Below are positions 11,329 to 22,700 of a stretch of DNA of 64,000 nucleotides, piece after piece (the stretch's first letter is position 1; the number at the start of each line of letters is the position of its first letter). The stretch covers positions 1,364,001 through 1,428,000 of the forward strand of contig CM066309.1 in NCBI GenBank assembly GCA_033807695.1, written 5' to 3'. This stretch comes from Daedaleopsis sinensis. Its lineage: Eukaryota > Basidiomycota > Agaricomycetes > Polyporales > Polyporaceae. The notes below the pieces were generated by a model, which worked only from the letters and a program-made list of their open reading frames with translations, was not told where the DNA came from and searched no databases. The translations under genes and the position numbers were made by a program.

Positions 11329-12606
11329 ATGGATGTTATCAGCGAGTATGAAGTGTTCTGATTGAGCTGTCCAGACAGGTACTGACTACGTGCCTTTCGA
11401 ACTAGTATGCCGTCGGAAGTAGTCGATCTCTCGTTCGGGGCGGCTGATATACGAGACTTCATGGCGTGGCGCTGTACGTGTCGTGCCGCATATGGGCTCG
11501 CCGTACAGTCGCTACGTCGTCGAATGAGGACGCTGCTGGTCCCGTACGTCGTGGACCCATCCGACTTCCTCGCATGCGTCGGTCGCTACAAGGCAGTCTT
11601 CGGAGGCCTCTTCGCGGTCGCGTTTCTTCTCCGTGACTGCCCCTTTCCGTTCAACGTACTGGAACTATACGCCTCGGATTTGCTGTATTTCGACTTGCGC
11701 GAGGCGGTGGTAGGCCACTTGAAAGGGAAGGTCAATACCGTCCCGGCGTTCATGGGGAGGGGCGCGAAGAGGAGGCGAGGTATCTCAGACTGCACTCAAT
11801 TCGTTCTCGACGATGGACGTCGCATTATCCTCTACCAGTCGAAGAACTGGTCCCCTCTGTGGCCGATCTGTGCCTCTCCCTGCACTGCACTATTCAACTA
11901 CGTCACGCCGTGGTCGTTCGGCTGCGCGTACCCGGAGTTGACCCTAGCTCGCCGTGGCCTGGTCGCCGACCAATCCATACGGTTCTTCCTCCCGTTCGAC
12001 TTCGCCGTCATGCAGTGCCTGGCTACAAATGGTGTGGACGTCTCGTGGTCGCCTGGGAGGTTCGCGAAGGAGGACTATATGGCCACCCGCGGATGTGTCC
12101 GGTTCGCGCCGCCGACTCGTACCGTCACCGCTGCCTTGTACCAGTCCGCATCCATCGCGTTCGCCGCTGGGCCGACGGGCAGCCTCGTCGATGCTGGGGT
12201 GGCTGCAGAGTTCGGTCGCAGGCGTGGAGATGCGATCCCCGTCGGTTGGGATAGGCGCGGGCGGGCTTTCCGGCTGGAGCGGGACTGTTACGCCGACGTC
12301 GGTATGTGTCCTCGAGAGTTGCGCTATTTCGGTGATTCCGGCTCGTTCGTGGACATCGTGGACGGATTGTCCTCGGACCGTGCCACGCTGGAACAAGGCG
12401 ATGTGGCCCCGTTCGGCACAGTGGTCGCGTGGCGCCTGGGTTCGTCGTACTTGTGCACCCGTCGCGACGTGTGCTGGGTCTTGGACGCAGAGGCTGCGGT
12501 GATTCGGGACGGCTTGGTCTGGCTTCCTGCTGTTCCGGGTATGGTGGGGAAGTACCGTAGGATGGGGGATCAGCTGCCGTCTAGTTACTTGTACCATCAC
12601 GGGTAG
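11329..12606 (+). CDS. Family A copy 1: F-box-like protein with degenerate nucleotidyltransferase-like core
   Basis: A 17-base first exon (11329-11345, MDVISD) joins the long exon 11406-12606 across a 60-base intron with a CTGAC branch point, giving 405 residues. The N terminus (MPSEVVDLSF, IRDFMAWRCTCRAAY) resembles an F-box helix set. Residues about 60-95 align with family A copies 2 and 3: a GG pair, A-F at a fixed distance, then VLELYASDLL. Copy 3 has G-S and Asp-x-Asp at those positions; here they are GL and V-L-E, so a metal-dependent nucleotidyltransferase site would be incomplete. Shared downstream blocks include LFNYV followed by FGCAYPELTL, SWSPGRFAKED, CPRELRYFGD, GTVVAWRLGSSY and a C-terminal SSYLYHHG. 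Function is unknown; substrate recruitment to an SCF ligase is one possibility. Confidence 0.7.
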
Positions 12607-13243
12607 GCTGATCCTTGATTCTTGAACTGAATGCGGCGCTGGTGCGGCGTAGTCCTTTCCGTCGTGTATTGTACTGTACCGGGTCGTTAGCTATGCGTGA
12701 CAAATAAGTAGACAGGTAGGAATACGGTGATGCTTCAGATGTGCTTGTTTCATGATTCGCTCACTGGCGATAGCAGATGGGAATTAGCTCTACGTTTCAC
12801 ATTTGGCAGTTCGGAGGATGTGACGCGCGGTTAATGTCCATATATATGAGGTTCGACGTTCAACACGCGGTGGGTGTTGGTTCGAAGTCGAACCAGACCG
12901 GCTCTTCTTAAACAAATATGGCGCCACGACGAAGCGGGAATTGCCGGCGGGTGATTCCGAGGGGCTGGCGTCCGTGCGTGGTTCGACAAGTTGCTGTGTA
13001 GACTATATGCCTGTGAAGTTTGTCGACACGCTAGCCGGTGGTCTACCGCTGTGTTACTACGTCTGCCTATAAGCTAGCGACAATGTCGGCGAGTATGAGG
13101 TGGGTTCGGTATCCGCTTCCCGCGCCGTCTGCGACGACAGCTAATATATATATTACATGAATCGGTCGATACAACATTTACAACCTAGCTGGTTTCTCGT
13201 ACGGTGAACTACGCGATACATGACCGTCAGGTTGAGACGCCTT
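12607..13243. other. Convergent intergenic spacer with a perfect 16-base palindrome
   Basis: This spacer lies between the 3' ends of family A copy 1 and the R2 gene. A GGTTCGA-AG-TCGAACC inverted repeat occurs at about 12878-12893, in a stretch where GTTCGA-type words recur. An AT-rich patch with a TATA run (13143-13158) lies about 85-100 bases past the R2 stop on the minus strand. No gene seen. Confidence 0.5.
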
Positions 13244-14407
13244 TCACCGGCGGTGCAGAGGGTGGTCATGTGTTACGTTCCCAACACTGTACTCGCTGAC
13301 GGATCTCTCGAAGAAGTTCGTTTTCACATCAAGTACCGTCCTGTCAATATAAGGGAACTGCAACTTGTCGTGAGTGATAGAACGTTTGGATGGTGAACGG
13401 GTACTGACAGGGTTGGCTTTGTTGTAAAGATTGGAATACCCCAGTTGGAGGAGGAGGTAATCTGCGATATACTCGACGTAGTCAAGCATCATCTCCACGG
13501 TCAGCCCAGATAAAGGAACGCGAAGCGCGTCTTCAATGCTGGTGAGTATGTTACGTTGTATGTTAACTATGCAGCCGCTTACCAGAAAAAAACGCGTGCT
13601 CGAGCCGCACGGCCTCCTTGACCATGCTGTGCACCTCCGTCTCTGTGAGCCGTTCTGGAAGGTGATTGTACAGGAGGCAGGCGAAGTCGGTGTGCTGCCC
13701 TTCATCCCGCGCGATGAGTTCGTTTGCGAACGTTAATCCGGGCATCAGGTTGCGATCTCGGAGCCAGAATACGGCAGTGAAAGAGGACGAAAAGAATATC
13801 CCTTCGATTATCGCGAACGCTACTAGCCTCGTGGAGAAACTGGCGTGCATCGAATTGGTATATTGGATACACCATTCGGCCTTCGCGTTCACACCTGGTA
13901 GGAGCTCGATGGCGTGGAAGAGCTTGGCTTGTAGCGCGGCATCGTCGATGAGCTCCTGGATCAGGCGACTGTACACTTCCGCGTGCACGTTCTCTCTGGG
14001 CGGTAGGTCAGTATCTACAAGTTTGATTCGCAGGTCACTGACATTGCTTGCTGCATGGCGTAGAAACATTTCGCCTCGGGCATCTGGACCTCGTTGCTGA
14101 AGCGCAGAGCAAGGTTCTCTACTACGATGCCGTCGGCGGTCGCGAAAAATCCCAGTATAACCGATAAGAACTCTCGTTCTTCGTCTGTGAGAGATGTTCG
14201 CCACTGGACCGCGTCTTCGGTCAAATCGACTTCGTCCGCGGTCCAGTACGAAGCCTGCGCGAGTTTGTATGCATCCCATATCTGCGTGGAGTGAGTACTG
14301 AACCTCGTACATATCGACAGACGTACTGCAGGGTACTCTATCGGGAAGAGCACGTACGGGGACCGGTACGGTAGGGGGGGGATCGGGTCGTCTTCGCTGT
14401 GATCCAT
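13244..14407 (-). CDS. Ribonucleotide reductase small subunit (class I R2), truncated tail
   Basis: R2 holds the di-iron/tyrosyl-radical cofactor that class I ribonucleotide reductase uses to make deoxynucleotides. Exons are 14407-14327, 14281-14043, 13995-13583, 13530-13409 and 13357-13244 (introns 45-52 bases), giving 322 residues; every join restores the family alignment. Visible in order are [27 protein letters not shown], the first iron Asp in [24 protein letters not shown], the Glu and His of IENVHAEVY with the radical Tyr, [11 protein letters not shown], and [10 protein letters not shown] with the last Glu and His, then [12 protein letters not shown]. All six iron ligands and the radical Tyr are kept. 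The product stops 12 residues after EY and lacks the acidic, Phe-ending tail that docks into R1. The R1 partner is at 36.3-39.5 kb. A 5' extension starting at 14500 is possible. Confidence 0.92.
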
Positions 14408-15149
14408 AGACAATATCAGCGGTGGGTGGTTGGTGGGCTGTGTGTATGGGCAGAGGTGCGCGTTCTTAAGTGTCTCCGCGGGTGCTGACTCTTCGTGCAA
14501 TGCCGAGCGTCAGTGCGGCGGCACGTATTCGCTCCGTAGCGGACCTCGGAGATGCGAAGCACGGCCTCCGGTGCGCTGCATGTGCTGTGTGGTGAAATAG
14601 GTGCAGGCACGAACCTAGGCCATTCGATATTACTGCGCATCCGGCAGGGGAAGTATACTTGCATCAAGAATATTCAGGTTCGTTGGTATCCGGCTCACCG
14701 GGTAGCAATATCTGATATGTTATTTAATCATGATGCTGTGGCTGCGTAGGCGCGGCTTCGGCGCGCTAGCCATTTCCGTGCTGGAACCGGGTGCTTGGAC
14801 CGGATCCCGTCAGGGTGGCACCATTATCCCGCTGGGCGTGGAGGATATATCTTCTGTTGTTTCACAGGTCTGTTGCCTACTCATGGATTCCTCGACATAT
14901 CATGAGATTGCTCATTTCGCTGCAGACGTAGCGTCGCTGTCGTCTGCCAGTGGGACAGATCACGTCGATGGTGTGTGCCGTCTCGCTATAATGGGTCGTA
15001 TACTGACGAGTACGCCGTAGCTGACTCTGCCGGTCTCGCCGCAGATGGATCTTTCCCGTATGCACTGGAGGCCGTCGAGACGACATGTGAGTTAGTACGA
15101 GATGATGCCCCCGACCCGTTGCTGACTGAGCATCACCCAGCGATTCTAG
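14408..15149. other. Spacer between R2 and the Helitron reading frame
   Basis: This spacer holds the R2 promoter and probably the 5' end of the Helitron. Two protein-like plus frames (14730-15020 and 14975-15241) overlap the start region of the Helitron protein and may be its degraded N-terminal extension, but I could not join them. I could not place the Helitron's 5' TC terminus. Confidence 0.4.
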
Positions 15150-17508
15150 ATGTTTTGTCCGGCCGTCGTGATACAGTCGGCGATGAAGACGCGCTATGCG
15201 GTTGGTGGCTTCAACCATATCGTTGCGTGTATTGTAGCTGACATAGGATGCTTGTCCGTAGCTGTGCTCAGGCACAACCCCATTGGGACGTCCTGTCTCT
15301 GTATCTATGATGAGCCTGTCCAGTCCATGGACTTCACGCATCGATTCGTGCGAGTGGTACCACTCCATGATGATGTCACTATTCCATATCTTGCTATGGA
15401 CACGGGCGACATCCTGGTATGTTCCTCGCTGTCCGTCGCAGTCAATATGTTCAGTATGTGGCGCGCGGGTGACGTGCGCGAGCTTGCCCACTCGCATGAT
15501 ATACAGTGTCGGCCGCGAGACGGGCTGTTGGACATACGTGCGATACTCCGAAGCCATCATTGCTCTCATAGTTGTGGACGAACAGCTCTGATTTTTTCTC
15601 TGCTCCAGGAAGCCAGGTCGCCTCCCGCAGTGGAGCGCAAGCGCGAAATATGGGCATCTGGACAGGACAGTTTCGATAGATCGTTCATGCGGCCGGTCGA
15701 CGACGCTGCGCGAAATCTCATAATAGGTGAGTGGCAGAGCAAGATGAAGACCTCTGGTTTCGTTTTCAAAGTGTGTGCAGTCTGTGCGCGGAGGTGTTCA
15801 GATGATGTTGCTCGTATGGTGTCGTGTGCCGAGGTGGACTTGACGTTGTTGCAAAACCGGAGCCTCCCCGTCAGGTGCTTACCTCGTGATTACGACATGT
15901 CACTGTACGAGCATGCGATTCTAGACCCCGCCGGGATGGAAGACCCGTGGCGTCGTGCGCGTATCTCTCTGTGTCATGAGTGCGACAGGGAACTTGTTCA
16001 AAAGAGTAGGATGCCACGACTGTGTCTCGCGAACTGGCTGTATTACGGCCATGACGCGCTGCCGGATGACGTGAAGGCTGCGTTTCAGGCGAGCAGTCAA
16101 TTCGACCGTCTTATGGTCGCGAGAGCCAGATCGAGTCGTGTTTCCTTCAGATTCAGCGATCTGTCCAGTGGAAGGAGGTCTGGTACCGATAGGTCGGCGG
16201 AGCAGCGGTTCATGAAGGGGAACGTATTGATAATGCCACAAGATTCCACTTTCCTCCACACTGTGCTTCCTCCGCCACCTAGCGAGGTTAGGGACGCGGC
16301 ATGTGCCGTGTTCGTGGGGAAGACTATGCCTACGAAGGAGACGATCAGGAAACTCAGTCCCGTTCTCGTCCGGCCGTCTATTGTCCGCACGATCATACTG
16401 TTCCTAGTCGGAGCGAACGCGCACTATATGAGCGATACACAGTTCCATGGTTACAGTGCTCGGAACCTAGAAGGTCTCTTGTCCGAGTCTGATAAGCCCC
16501 TCGGATTCGGAGTGCCCTGCGCGTTGGATGTTGGGTTCGTGCGCGAGGGCGTGGTGACTGACGAGAGTGCCGAGGACTATAGCACTCGGAACGCGTACGA
16601 GAACCTTCCAGCGGATGGCTCCGACATCCTGATGGAAAGTGTTGGTTACACGGCGGGCGACGATTCACCGGAGAGTTATCGAGAGATGAAGATGAGGGCT
16701 CTGTGTCATTGTCTTAATCGCGGCAGGTTCGTTCGCTCAAGCGCGGGGGAGTGGGTAGTACCCGACTTCGAGAACTCGAAACTACTTACGTGGTTGTTTC
16801 CTCACTTAGATCCATGGGGGATCGGCGGGTTTCATCATCCGGATCGGGCAGTTCCCATTTCCATGGAGGAGCAACTGCGGTATATGTTGCAGTTGCATCA
16901 CGGCAGATTCGAGCGCGACAACGACTTCGCGTTTGTGTACTTCAACATAATGAGGAAGAAGAAGGTGTGTGAATCGATTCGTTTTCGCGTGAAGGCGTCA
17001 CAGCAGCAGTCCATTGTCCAGCGGCTGATGGCGGTAGATCGGAATCTCCTAGAAGGATTGGTTAACAAGTTCTGTAACAATCCTACATACCACACCGATT
17101 GTCCGCGCGAGCGACAGCTGCTGCAACTAATGAGTAGCGTCGGGGCCGTGCTTACGGATCTGCCGGGTACTACCGGTTATCGTTTGCGTCTGAGGAACGA
17201 GATCAGGTCGCTGGTCCACTTCCATGGCACCCCGGCTTTCTTTGTCACGCTCAATCCTTCGGACGTGACGCATCCCCTGGTACGTCTTCTCTCGGGGGAG
17301 GATATCGATTTATCTCGGTTGGAAGGCGGTGAAGCTCTGAGCGAGTGGGACCGGCGATTGTTGGTGGCACGAAATCCCGGTCCCTGTGCCCGTTTTTTCC
17401 ACATCATGATTACTCTATTCGTTGACGTCATACTCAGATACAACAAACCGGAAGGGGGGGTCTTTGGGCGGTGCTGTGCTTACTACGGAACAGTGGAGTG
17501 TCAGGTAC
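15150..17508 (+). pseudogene. Helitron Rep/helicase, N-terminal part (interrupted)
   Basis: This is the N-terminal 786 residues of the Helitron protein, open from the ATG at 15150 to the insertion. It begins with a poorly conserved region. A Cys-rich stretch with CAVCARR and LCHECDREL follows, then a block ending VLPPPPSEVRD typical of the Agaricomycete Helitron N-terminal module. Last comes the Helitron_like_N domain (ARFFHIMITLFVDVIL, GVFGRCCAYYGTVE). Translation runs about five codons into the inserted element and stops. It therefore lacks the HUH motif, the tyrosines and the helicase. An internal Met near 15455 is an alternative start. As it stands it cannot act as a transposase. Confidence 0.85.
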
Positions 17509-19708
17509 ATCAGGGAAAAAATACATAACTCGCGTGCTCTCACGAGACTCGCGAGATGGGATAGTCCCCGACACAAGTCCCCCTTTCGATAGTACCCGAT
17601 AGCCGCCCCTACCTTCTCGCGAGCACCCGATAGACGCCCCTACCCTCTCGCGAGCACTCTCGAGACCTCAATAGTTGTGCTTGGTGAGTTTAGAGATCAC
17701 GATAGCACCTATATTCTATGGTACAATATTACACGGCCGCAGCGTCTGCATCGTGTGAGGAAAAAATCACTCATATTACTACAGTACACTACATACATAG
17801 TGATAACTCAGACCGTACTCTGTACATACAGTGCACTGCATCTACAATGCAGCACACGAGAGATGCAAAGAGTCCAGCTGTCGTGGCCCCCGTTCTCGCC
17901 ACCATCAGAGTCGGAGGCATGCGCTGCCGCTTGCGCCGAACTGCTGAGGGGACTTGGGGGAGGACGCCGCCTGCTCCGTGGCGTACTTGACGACCCCGTC
18001 GGGCGAGAGCTTCGCAGGGAACTCGTGGCCATGTTTATCGTGCTCACCATCTGTATCAACAGGACACCATTCGTGTGGTTCGCGGGGTAGTAGTCCCCCG
18101 TCGTCGAACCTACGAAACTGCGTCGAGTGGTCAGCCATTGGGAAGATGGGGGAAGCGAGGGAGCACGTACGAGGTGTAGATGCTGCAAGAACGCGTCGCC
18201 GAGGATGATATCGAAGCTGGCGAAGCTCTTTGGGTGTTAGTACGTGTTGATGAGCGGGTGGACATACAACTCCTGCCCCCTGTGCACGACGATCGCACGC
18301 GGCGCGGCGCATCGAGAGCAGGTCGCATAGCCATTTGAAGTACACCTGTGCGGCGAGCGCATCTGAGCAGCGAGTGCATCCGAGAGCTAGAGCATGTCGA
18401 ACGCAAGCATGTGCGGCGGAGCAGCTAGGCGAGCGACGGCCGCCCCGTATTTGAGGAGCACCGCGAGCACGCGTGCTGTCGCCCTCGAGCGTCGGGGCGA
18501 GGAGGGCGCAGAGCAGGTCGTAGACGATGTGCAGGACGGAGTGTGTGGTCCAGTGCGCATCCTCCGAAACAGGGCACACGGCAGGGGATGTGGGCCGGCG
18601 AGGAGGCGCCCCAGCTGTTGGCAGAGACGCGGTGCAGCCGGCACAACTGGGCGTACAGTCAGGTGTAATCCCAGGCGACAAAGACCACGTCAAGCGGCTC
18701 GCCTGCCGCCGCTTGCCAGTAGGTTGATGAAAAGGGGCAAGGGGAGGTCGTGCCGCGGTGTTGTTGGTCACAAACATGCGAGTTGGACAAGGCCTACTCC
18801 GGCTGTATGAGTCACGCTGCACAGACAATGGGCAAAAGTTGAAATAGAGAGTGCACCATGACGGTAGAAGACGACTGTAAATCACTTGCCCGCACATCGT
18901 CAGCATCGAGCCCCAGGCCCACACGACAGCGCCTGAGACGACGTACCCGGCGAAAATGGACGAGAGATTTGTGGCCGTGAGCGCGCCGATGATGCGGCTC
19001 TTTTTGAATGCGAACGACTTCCTCTTGATGTGATGCATAGTGTACATGACGACGCTGCAATGTGAAGTGCCAATACGCATGAGCTGCGGCTCGGCCGTCA
19101 CATTCGTGGATGGCACGCATTGGGGGTGTCCGACTCGTTCTCCTTGTCGTGGTGTGTCGCCCGCGTTGTGGGGGCCGTTCAAGTGGAACCATCACCATCC
19201 GTCATAGTCAGCCGCACAGCGCAGTGTAGGCAGGGATGGAGGTACGTACTGTGTTTGATGTGTACTGTCACCGGCACCGACCGTTGTTTCTCCGCAGAGT
19301 TTGAGGAGTGAGAAGGGAGGACATGAGAGAGCGGGAGATCCTGAGGCCTGAGGTTGGACAAGCCTGAGCCAGTGCCAGCGCACATGCTGATGGCGTTGAG
19401 CGCCCGGTTTAGGGCAGGCGATTCATGGGCGCTATGTCACTTAACGATTCCTCTACTTCTGCCCTCTGAAAATCCAATGACCCTAGGTCTCCTCTCGACG
19501 TGAGCTGCTATGACTCAATACTGTCCAGACATCATAGATCACTTACGAATGATCTCATGGATCTACTGTGTGCGTTTTTGTACTACATTGGATATCATGT
19601 AAGTAATATCATCTCACGTGTACTATGGAGCACTCCCGAGTAACAGTGAGCGTCTCCTTAGGCTCGCGAGCATCAGTGGGTCCTATCGAGAGATAGGTTT
19701 TTCCTGAT
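17509..19708. mobile_element. 2.2-kb terminal-inverted-repeat DNA element with captured gene fragments
   Basis: The element has imperfect terminal inverted repeats: ATCAGGGAAAAA on the left, and ATCAGGAAAAACC read inward from the right. It is flanked by GTAC at 17505-17508 and again at 19709-19712, a 4-base target duplication. Removing the element with one GTAC copy joins the two Helitron halves exactly in frame. Near the ends, the word CTCGCGAGCA recurs, including a tandem pair at about 17595-17656 and a right-hand copy near 19660. This subterminal motif is likely a transposase-binding site. No transposase is encoded, so the element is non-autonomous. The superfamily is not assigned: the ends do not begin CACT, so it is not a typical Plavaka/CACTA element. 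The interior has unusually high GC. Confidence 0.85.
18020..18275 (-). pseudogene. Captured fragment of a pepsin-like aspartic protease
   Basis: On the minus strand inside the TIR element, one frame reads YVHPLINTY. A short segment containing CTAAC and ending in AG follows, looking like the tail of an intron, then SFASFDIILGDAFLQHL. Next comes what looks like a second intron (GTACGTGC donor, CTGAC branch point), then GDYYPANHTNGVLLIQMVS. ILGDxFL is the hallmark near the second active-site lobe of A1 peptidases. Only the C-terminal part is present, with no catalytic Asp pair, so no active protease can be made. The longer open frame over 17905-19182 crosses these splice sites and is probably not a protein. 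A more 5' membrane-like segment (near 19000-18900) may be another captured piece. Confidence 0.5.
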
Positions 19709-19712
19709 GTAC

Positions 19713-22700
19713 GAGGTACCCTACATTGTCATATGCTGATATGGATCGAGGGACATCCTTCGCCTCAGGACATGAGGCGGATGATGATCGACTCCGAGCA
19801 GTACCAGTCGGATATGTTCGCGTGGCTGGAAAGCATCATCAAATCAGAATTCCTCGGTACCATCCAGCCTCCGCCCCGCGAATCTGATGCAGTACGTAGG
19901 CCGGTGCGACCAGAAAGCGAAGGGTTCATCCATCCGGGTACAGTTACCGGTCCTCTGTTGCGCGACGATATTCCTCCGACGGTGTTTGCGGCGCGCTACG
20001 AGTCGTATGTCAATCTCCTCGTGGAAAGGTACAATTGGCACGAGCATACAGAGACTTGCTGGAAGTATTTGCGGCGTGGTGACGCAAGAACAGATGGTAA
20101 CTGTCGGATGAGGATGGACGGCTCGACGCGAGCTGCGAGCGTCGTCGACGAGGAGACGGGGTCCATCCTGTTGAGAAGATTCCATGGGATGATCGCCAAC
20201 TACAACGATCTCGTTGTGTTCCTCATGAAATGTAACATGGACGTCAAACATATTGGTTCGGGCGAGGGCGCGAAAGCGCTGATTTACTACATAACTGACT
20301 ACATTACAAAGGCAGCCATCCCAGCTCACCTAGGCTTAGCCGCACTTATATACGCTATTCAACGGACGAACGTGCGTTTTGGTGAGAACCCGGACTGGAC
20401 TCCGTCGACGGAACGGTCGGCAATGACTACGGTGGTGAATAGTATGTTGAGTCGGATGGAGATCTCTCACCAGCAAGTGATGAGTTATCTAGTAGGCGGC
20501 GGCGACTACTACACCAGTCACCGGTTTCGGATATTGTATCTCGCGAGGTTTATGAAGGCTGTCGATCGTTACTGGAGCCCTGGAGGGACCGAGCGACACT
20601 CTGAGTCTGTCGGCGAGGACCCATCGCATGATCTGGACGGGGACGATATGGTTGACATAGACACGGGGCCTAGTGGTGACAACGACGAGCCAGACGCTGT
20701 TGAAGCGTCGCTGGCAGCGGAGCAGGAGCCCGATCGGGATGATACGGACGATACCGTGATGTTGACGTTGGACAGACGGATAAGCACAGCAGTGAGTCAA
20801 GAGCAGGACTACTTGCTAAGATCGGACGTCGAGCCCTTCGATAGCATGTGCCTATACGAGTTTATAGGTTTAACAGAGAAGATATCGTGCTCTAGCGAAC
20901 GAACACGTCTGTCTGGCAGGAGTGGCGGAACGGCAGGTGCAGGTGGGAGGAGGCGTGGACGACCTGCTCAGATGAGGGGCGCGTTCGTCGAGAATCATCC
21001 GCAGCGCGACACTCACATGGTCCGGAAGCGCGTACTGTGGGTCGTTCCTGTGCTGTTGGGTAGTGCAATACCTAGGCCTGATGCAGGTGATCAGGAAAGG
21101 GAGGTTTGGTCGAAGTCTGTACTGAGCCTGTTCGTACCTTGGAGACATCCCAAGGACCTGAAGGAAGAGGGTGAGTCGTGGCATTGCGCGTATGTTAGGC
21201 AGAGTGCATCTATCTCGCCCGATTTTGCGAAAATTATACGGAACGTGAACGTTCTGTCCGAATGTCGAGACGTGAGAGATCGAAATAGGGATGAGCAACG
21301 GTCTGCGAGACTCGACGCCACAGAGAGGTGGAGGAGGCGCCGAGAAGTGGAAGGTGCCCTGAATGCAGACGCTGACGTTCCTATTCCATTTGACAGTACA
21401 ATGTTCGATCCTCATCAAGCGGACGATTCAGATGCTCGCTTGATAGATAAGCTGGACCAGCTTATCAGTCTTCCTGCTAGAGTTGCGCTCGAACGACAGT
21501 TTCCTCTGTCGGTATGTGTCGGTGAGCCATCTGTGGATGGTACCGCCAGGGAGGCTACGGATGAGGAGAAGATAGAATTGGTGAGTCAGCAGAAGGAGAT
21601 GACCGGTATTCGCAAACGAAGACGACCTGCTTTCGAGAGGACCGCCGCGCCTCGACTCAAGCGCCGGAGACGGAATCCTGTTCCTTATCCAGCCACTGTC
21701 AGTACGTCTCGTCTCGCAGGAACGTCCGCGGCCGGCGCTGCAGGTCCGACGCCGGACGGGCCCGAGCAATGGAGGCAGTATATGAAGCAGGTCAGGGATG
21801 AGTTCGGATTGGACTCCAATGAAGAGCAAAGTAGAGCGTTCGAGATCGTCGCTCGGCACGTTTGCTTCGGAGACGACTCGGATGAGCAGTTGTTGATGTA
21901 CATAGGCGGCGTGGGTGGTACGGGCAAGTCCCATGTAGTGAACGCAATATTGAGGTTGTTCGACCTGCTTGGAAGGAGACGAGAAGTGTTGGTATCTGCA
22001 CCTACAGGTGCTGCAGCGATATTGATAGGTGGGTATACGATCCATTCGCTTGTCATGCTGCCAAAGGACCTACCGAAAGATCTGTCAGAGTTGATCGCCG
22101 TGTGGGAACATGTCAAATATCTGATATTGGATGAGGTTTCTATGGTGGGTGCCACTACACTGGCCGAGATATCTGTCCGCATCCAGCGAGCTAAAGGCGA
22201 TGCGGCGGCTTCGGGCGACAGACCGTTTGGAGGTGTGAACGTAATTTTCACGGGTGATTTCGGCCAGCTGAAGCCTGTGAGAGTGCCTGCATTGTATAAC
22301 CACGACTTGGTGTCGGAGTTTCGGTCTTACACCGCCGCGTCGTCGTCCGGGTCGGGAGTATCTGCTTTGAAGGGCGTGTACATATGGCGATCGGTTCGGA
22401 ACGTGGTCATCCTTCGCAAGAATCAAAGGCAGGAAGGAGACGAGGCATTCGCGCACTTGCTGGACCGGGTCCGCGTAGGAGGGTGCGACGGCGCGTTCTT
22501 TCGGCGGGAAGCTGACGATCACAGTTTCCTCATCGAACGTGTGGTGTCGAGAACGATAGCCGATGATGGTGTAGTGTCAACGGCGTTCCCAGATACACCT
22601 GTAATCGTTGGGTTGAAGGAACCCAGAGACGCGATCAACACACTATTGTTGCGTAGGCATGCCCGTAGCCTAAATCGCGATGTTCACACTTACCACGCTA

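Noticed and set aside
11944..12600. 218-codon minus frame opposite family A copy 1
   Set aside because: It lies wholly antisense to a conserved coding exon, so it is a frame shadow.
12878..12893. GGTTCGA palindrome as a tRNA B box
   Set aside because: No A box, no acceptor stem and no cloverleaf can be drawn around it. It is a simple inverted repeat.
17905..19182. 425-codon open frame on the minus strand inside the inverted-repeat element
   Set aside because: It crosses apparent introns of a captured protease fragment, is low-complexity and very GC-rich, and matches no family. Long open frames arise by chance at this GC content.
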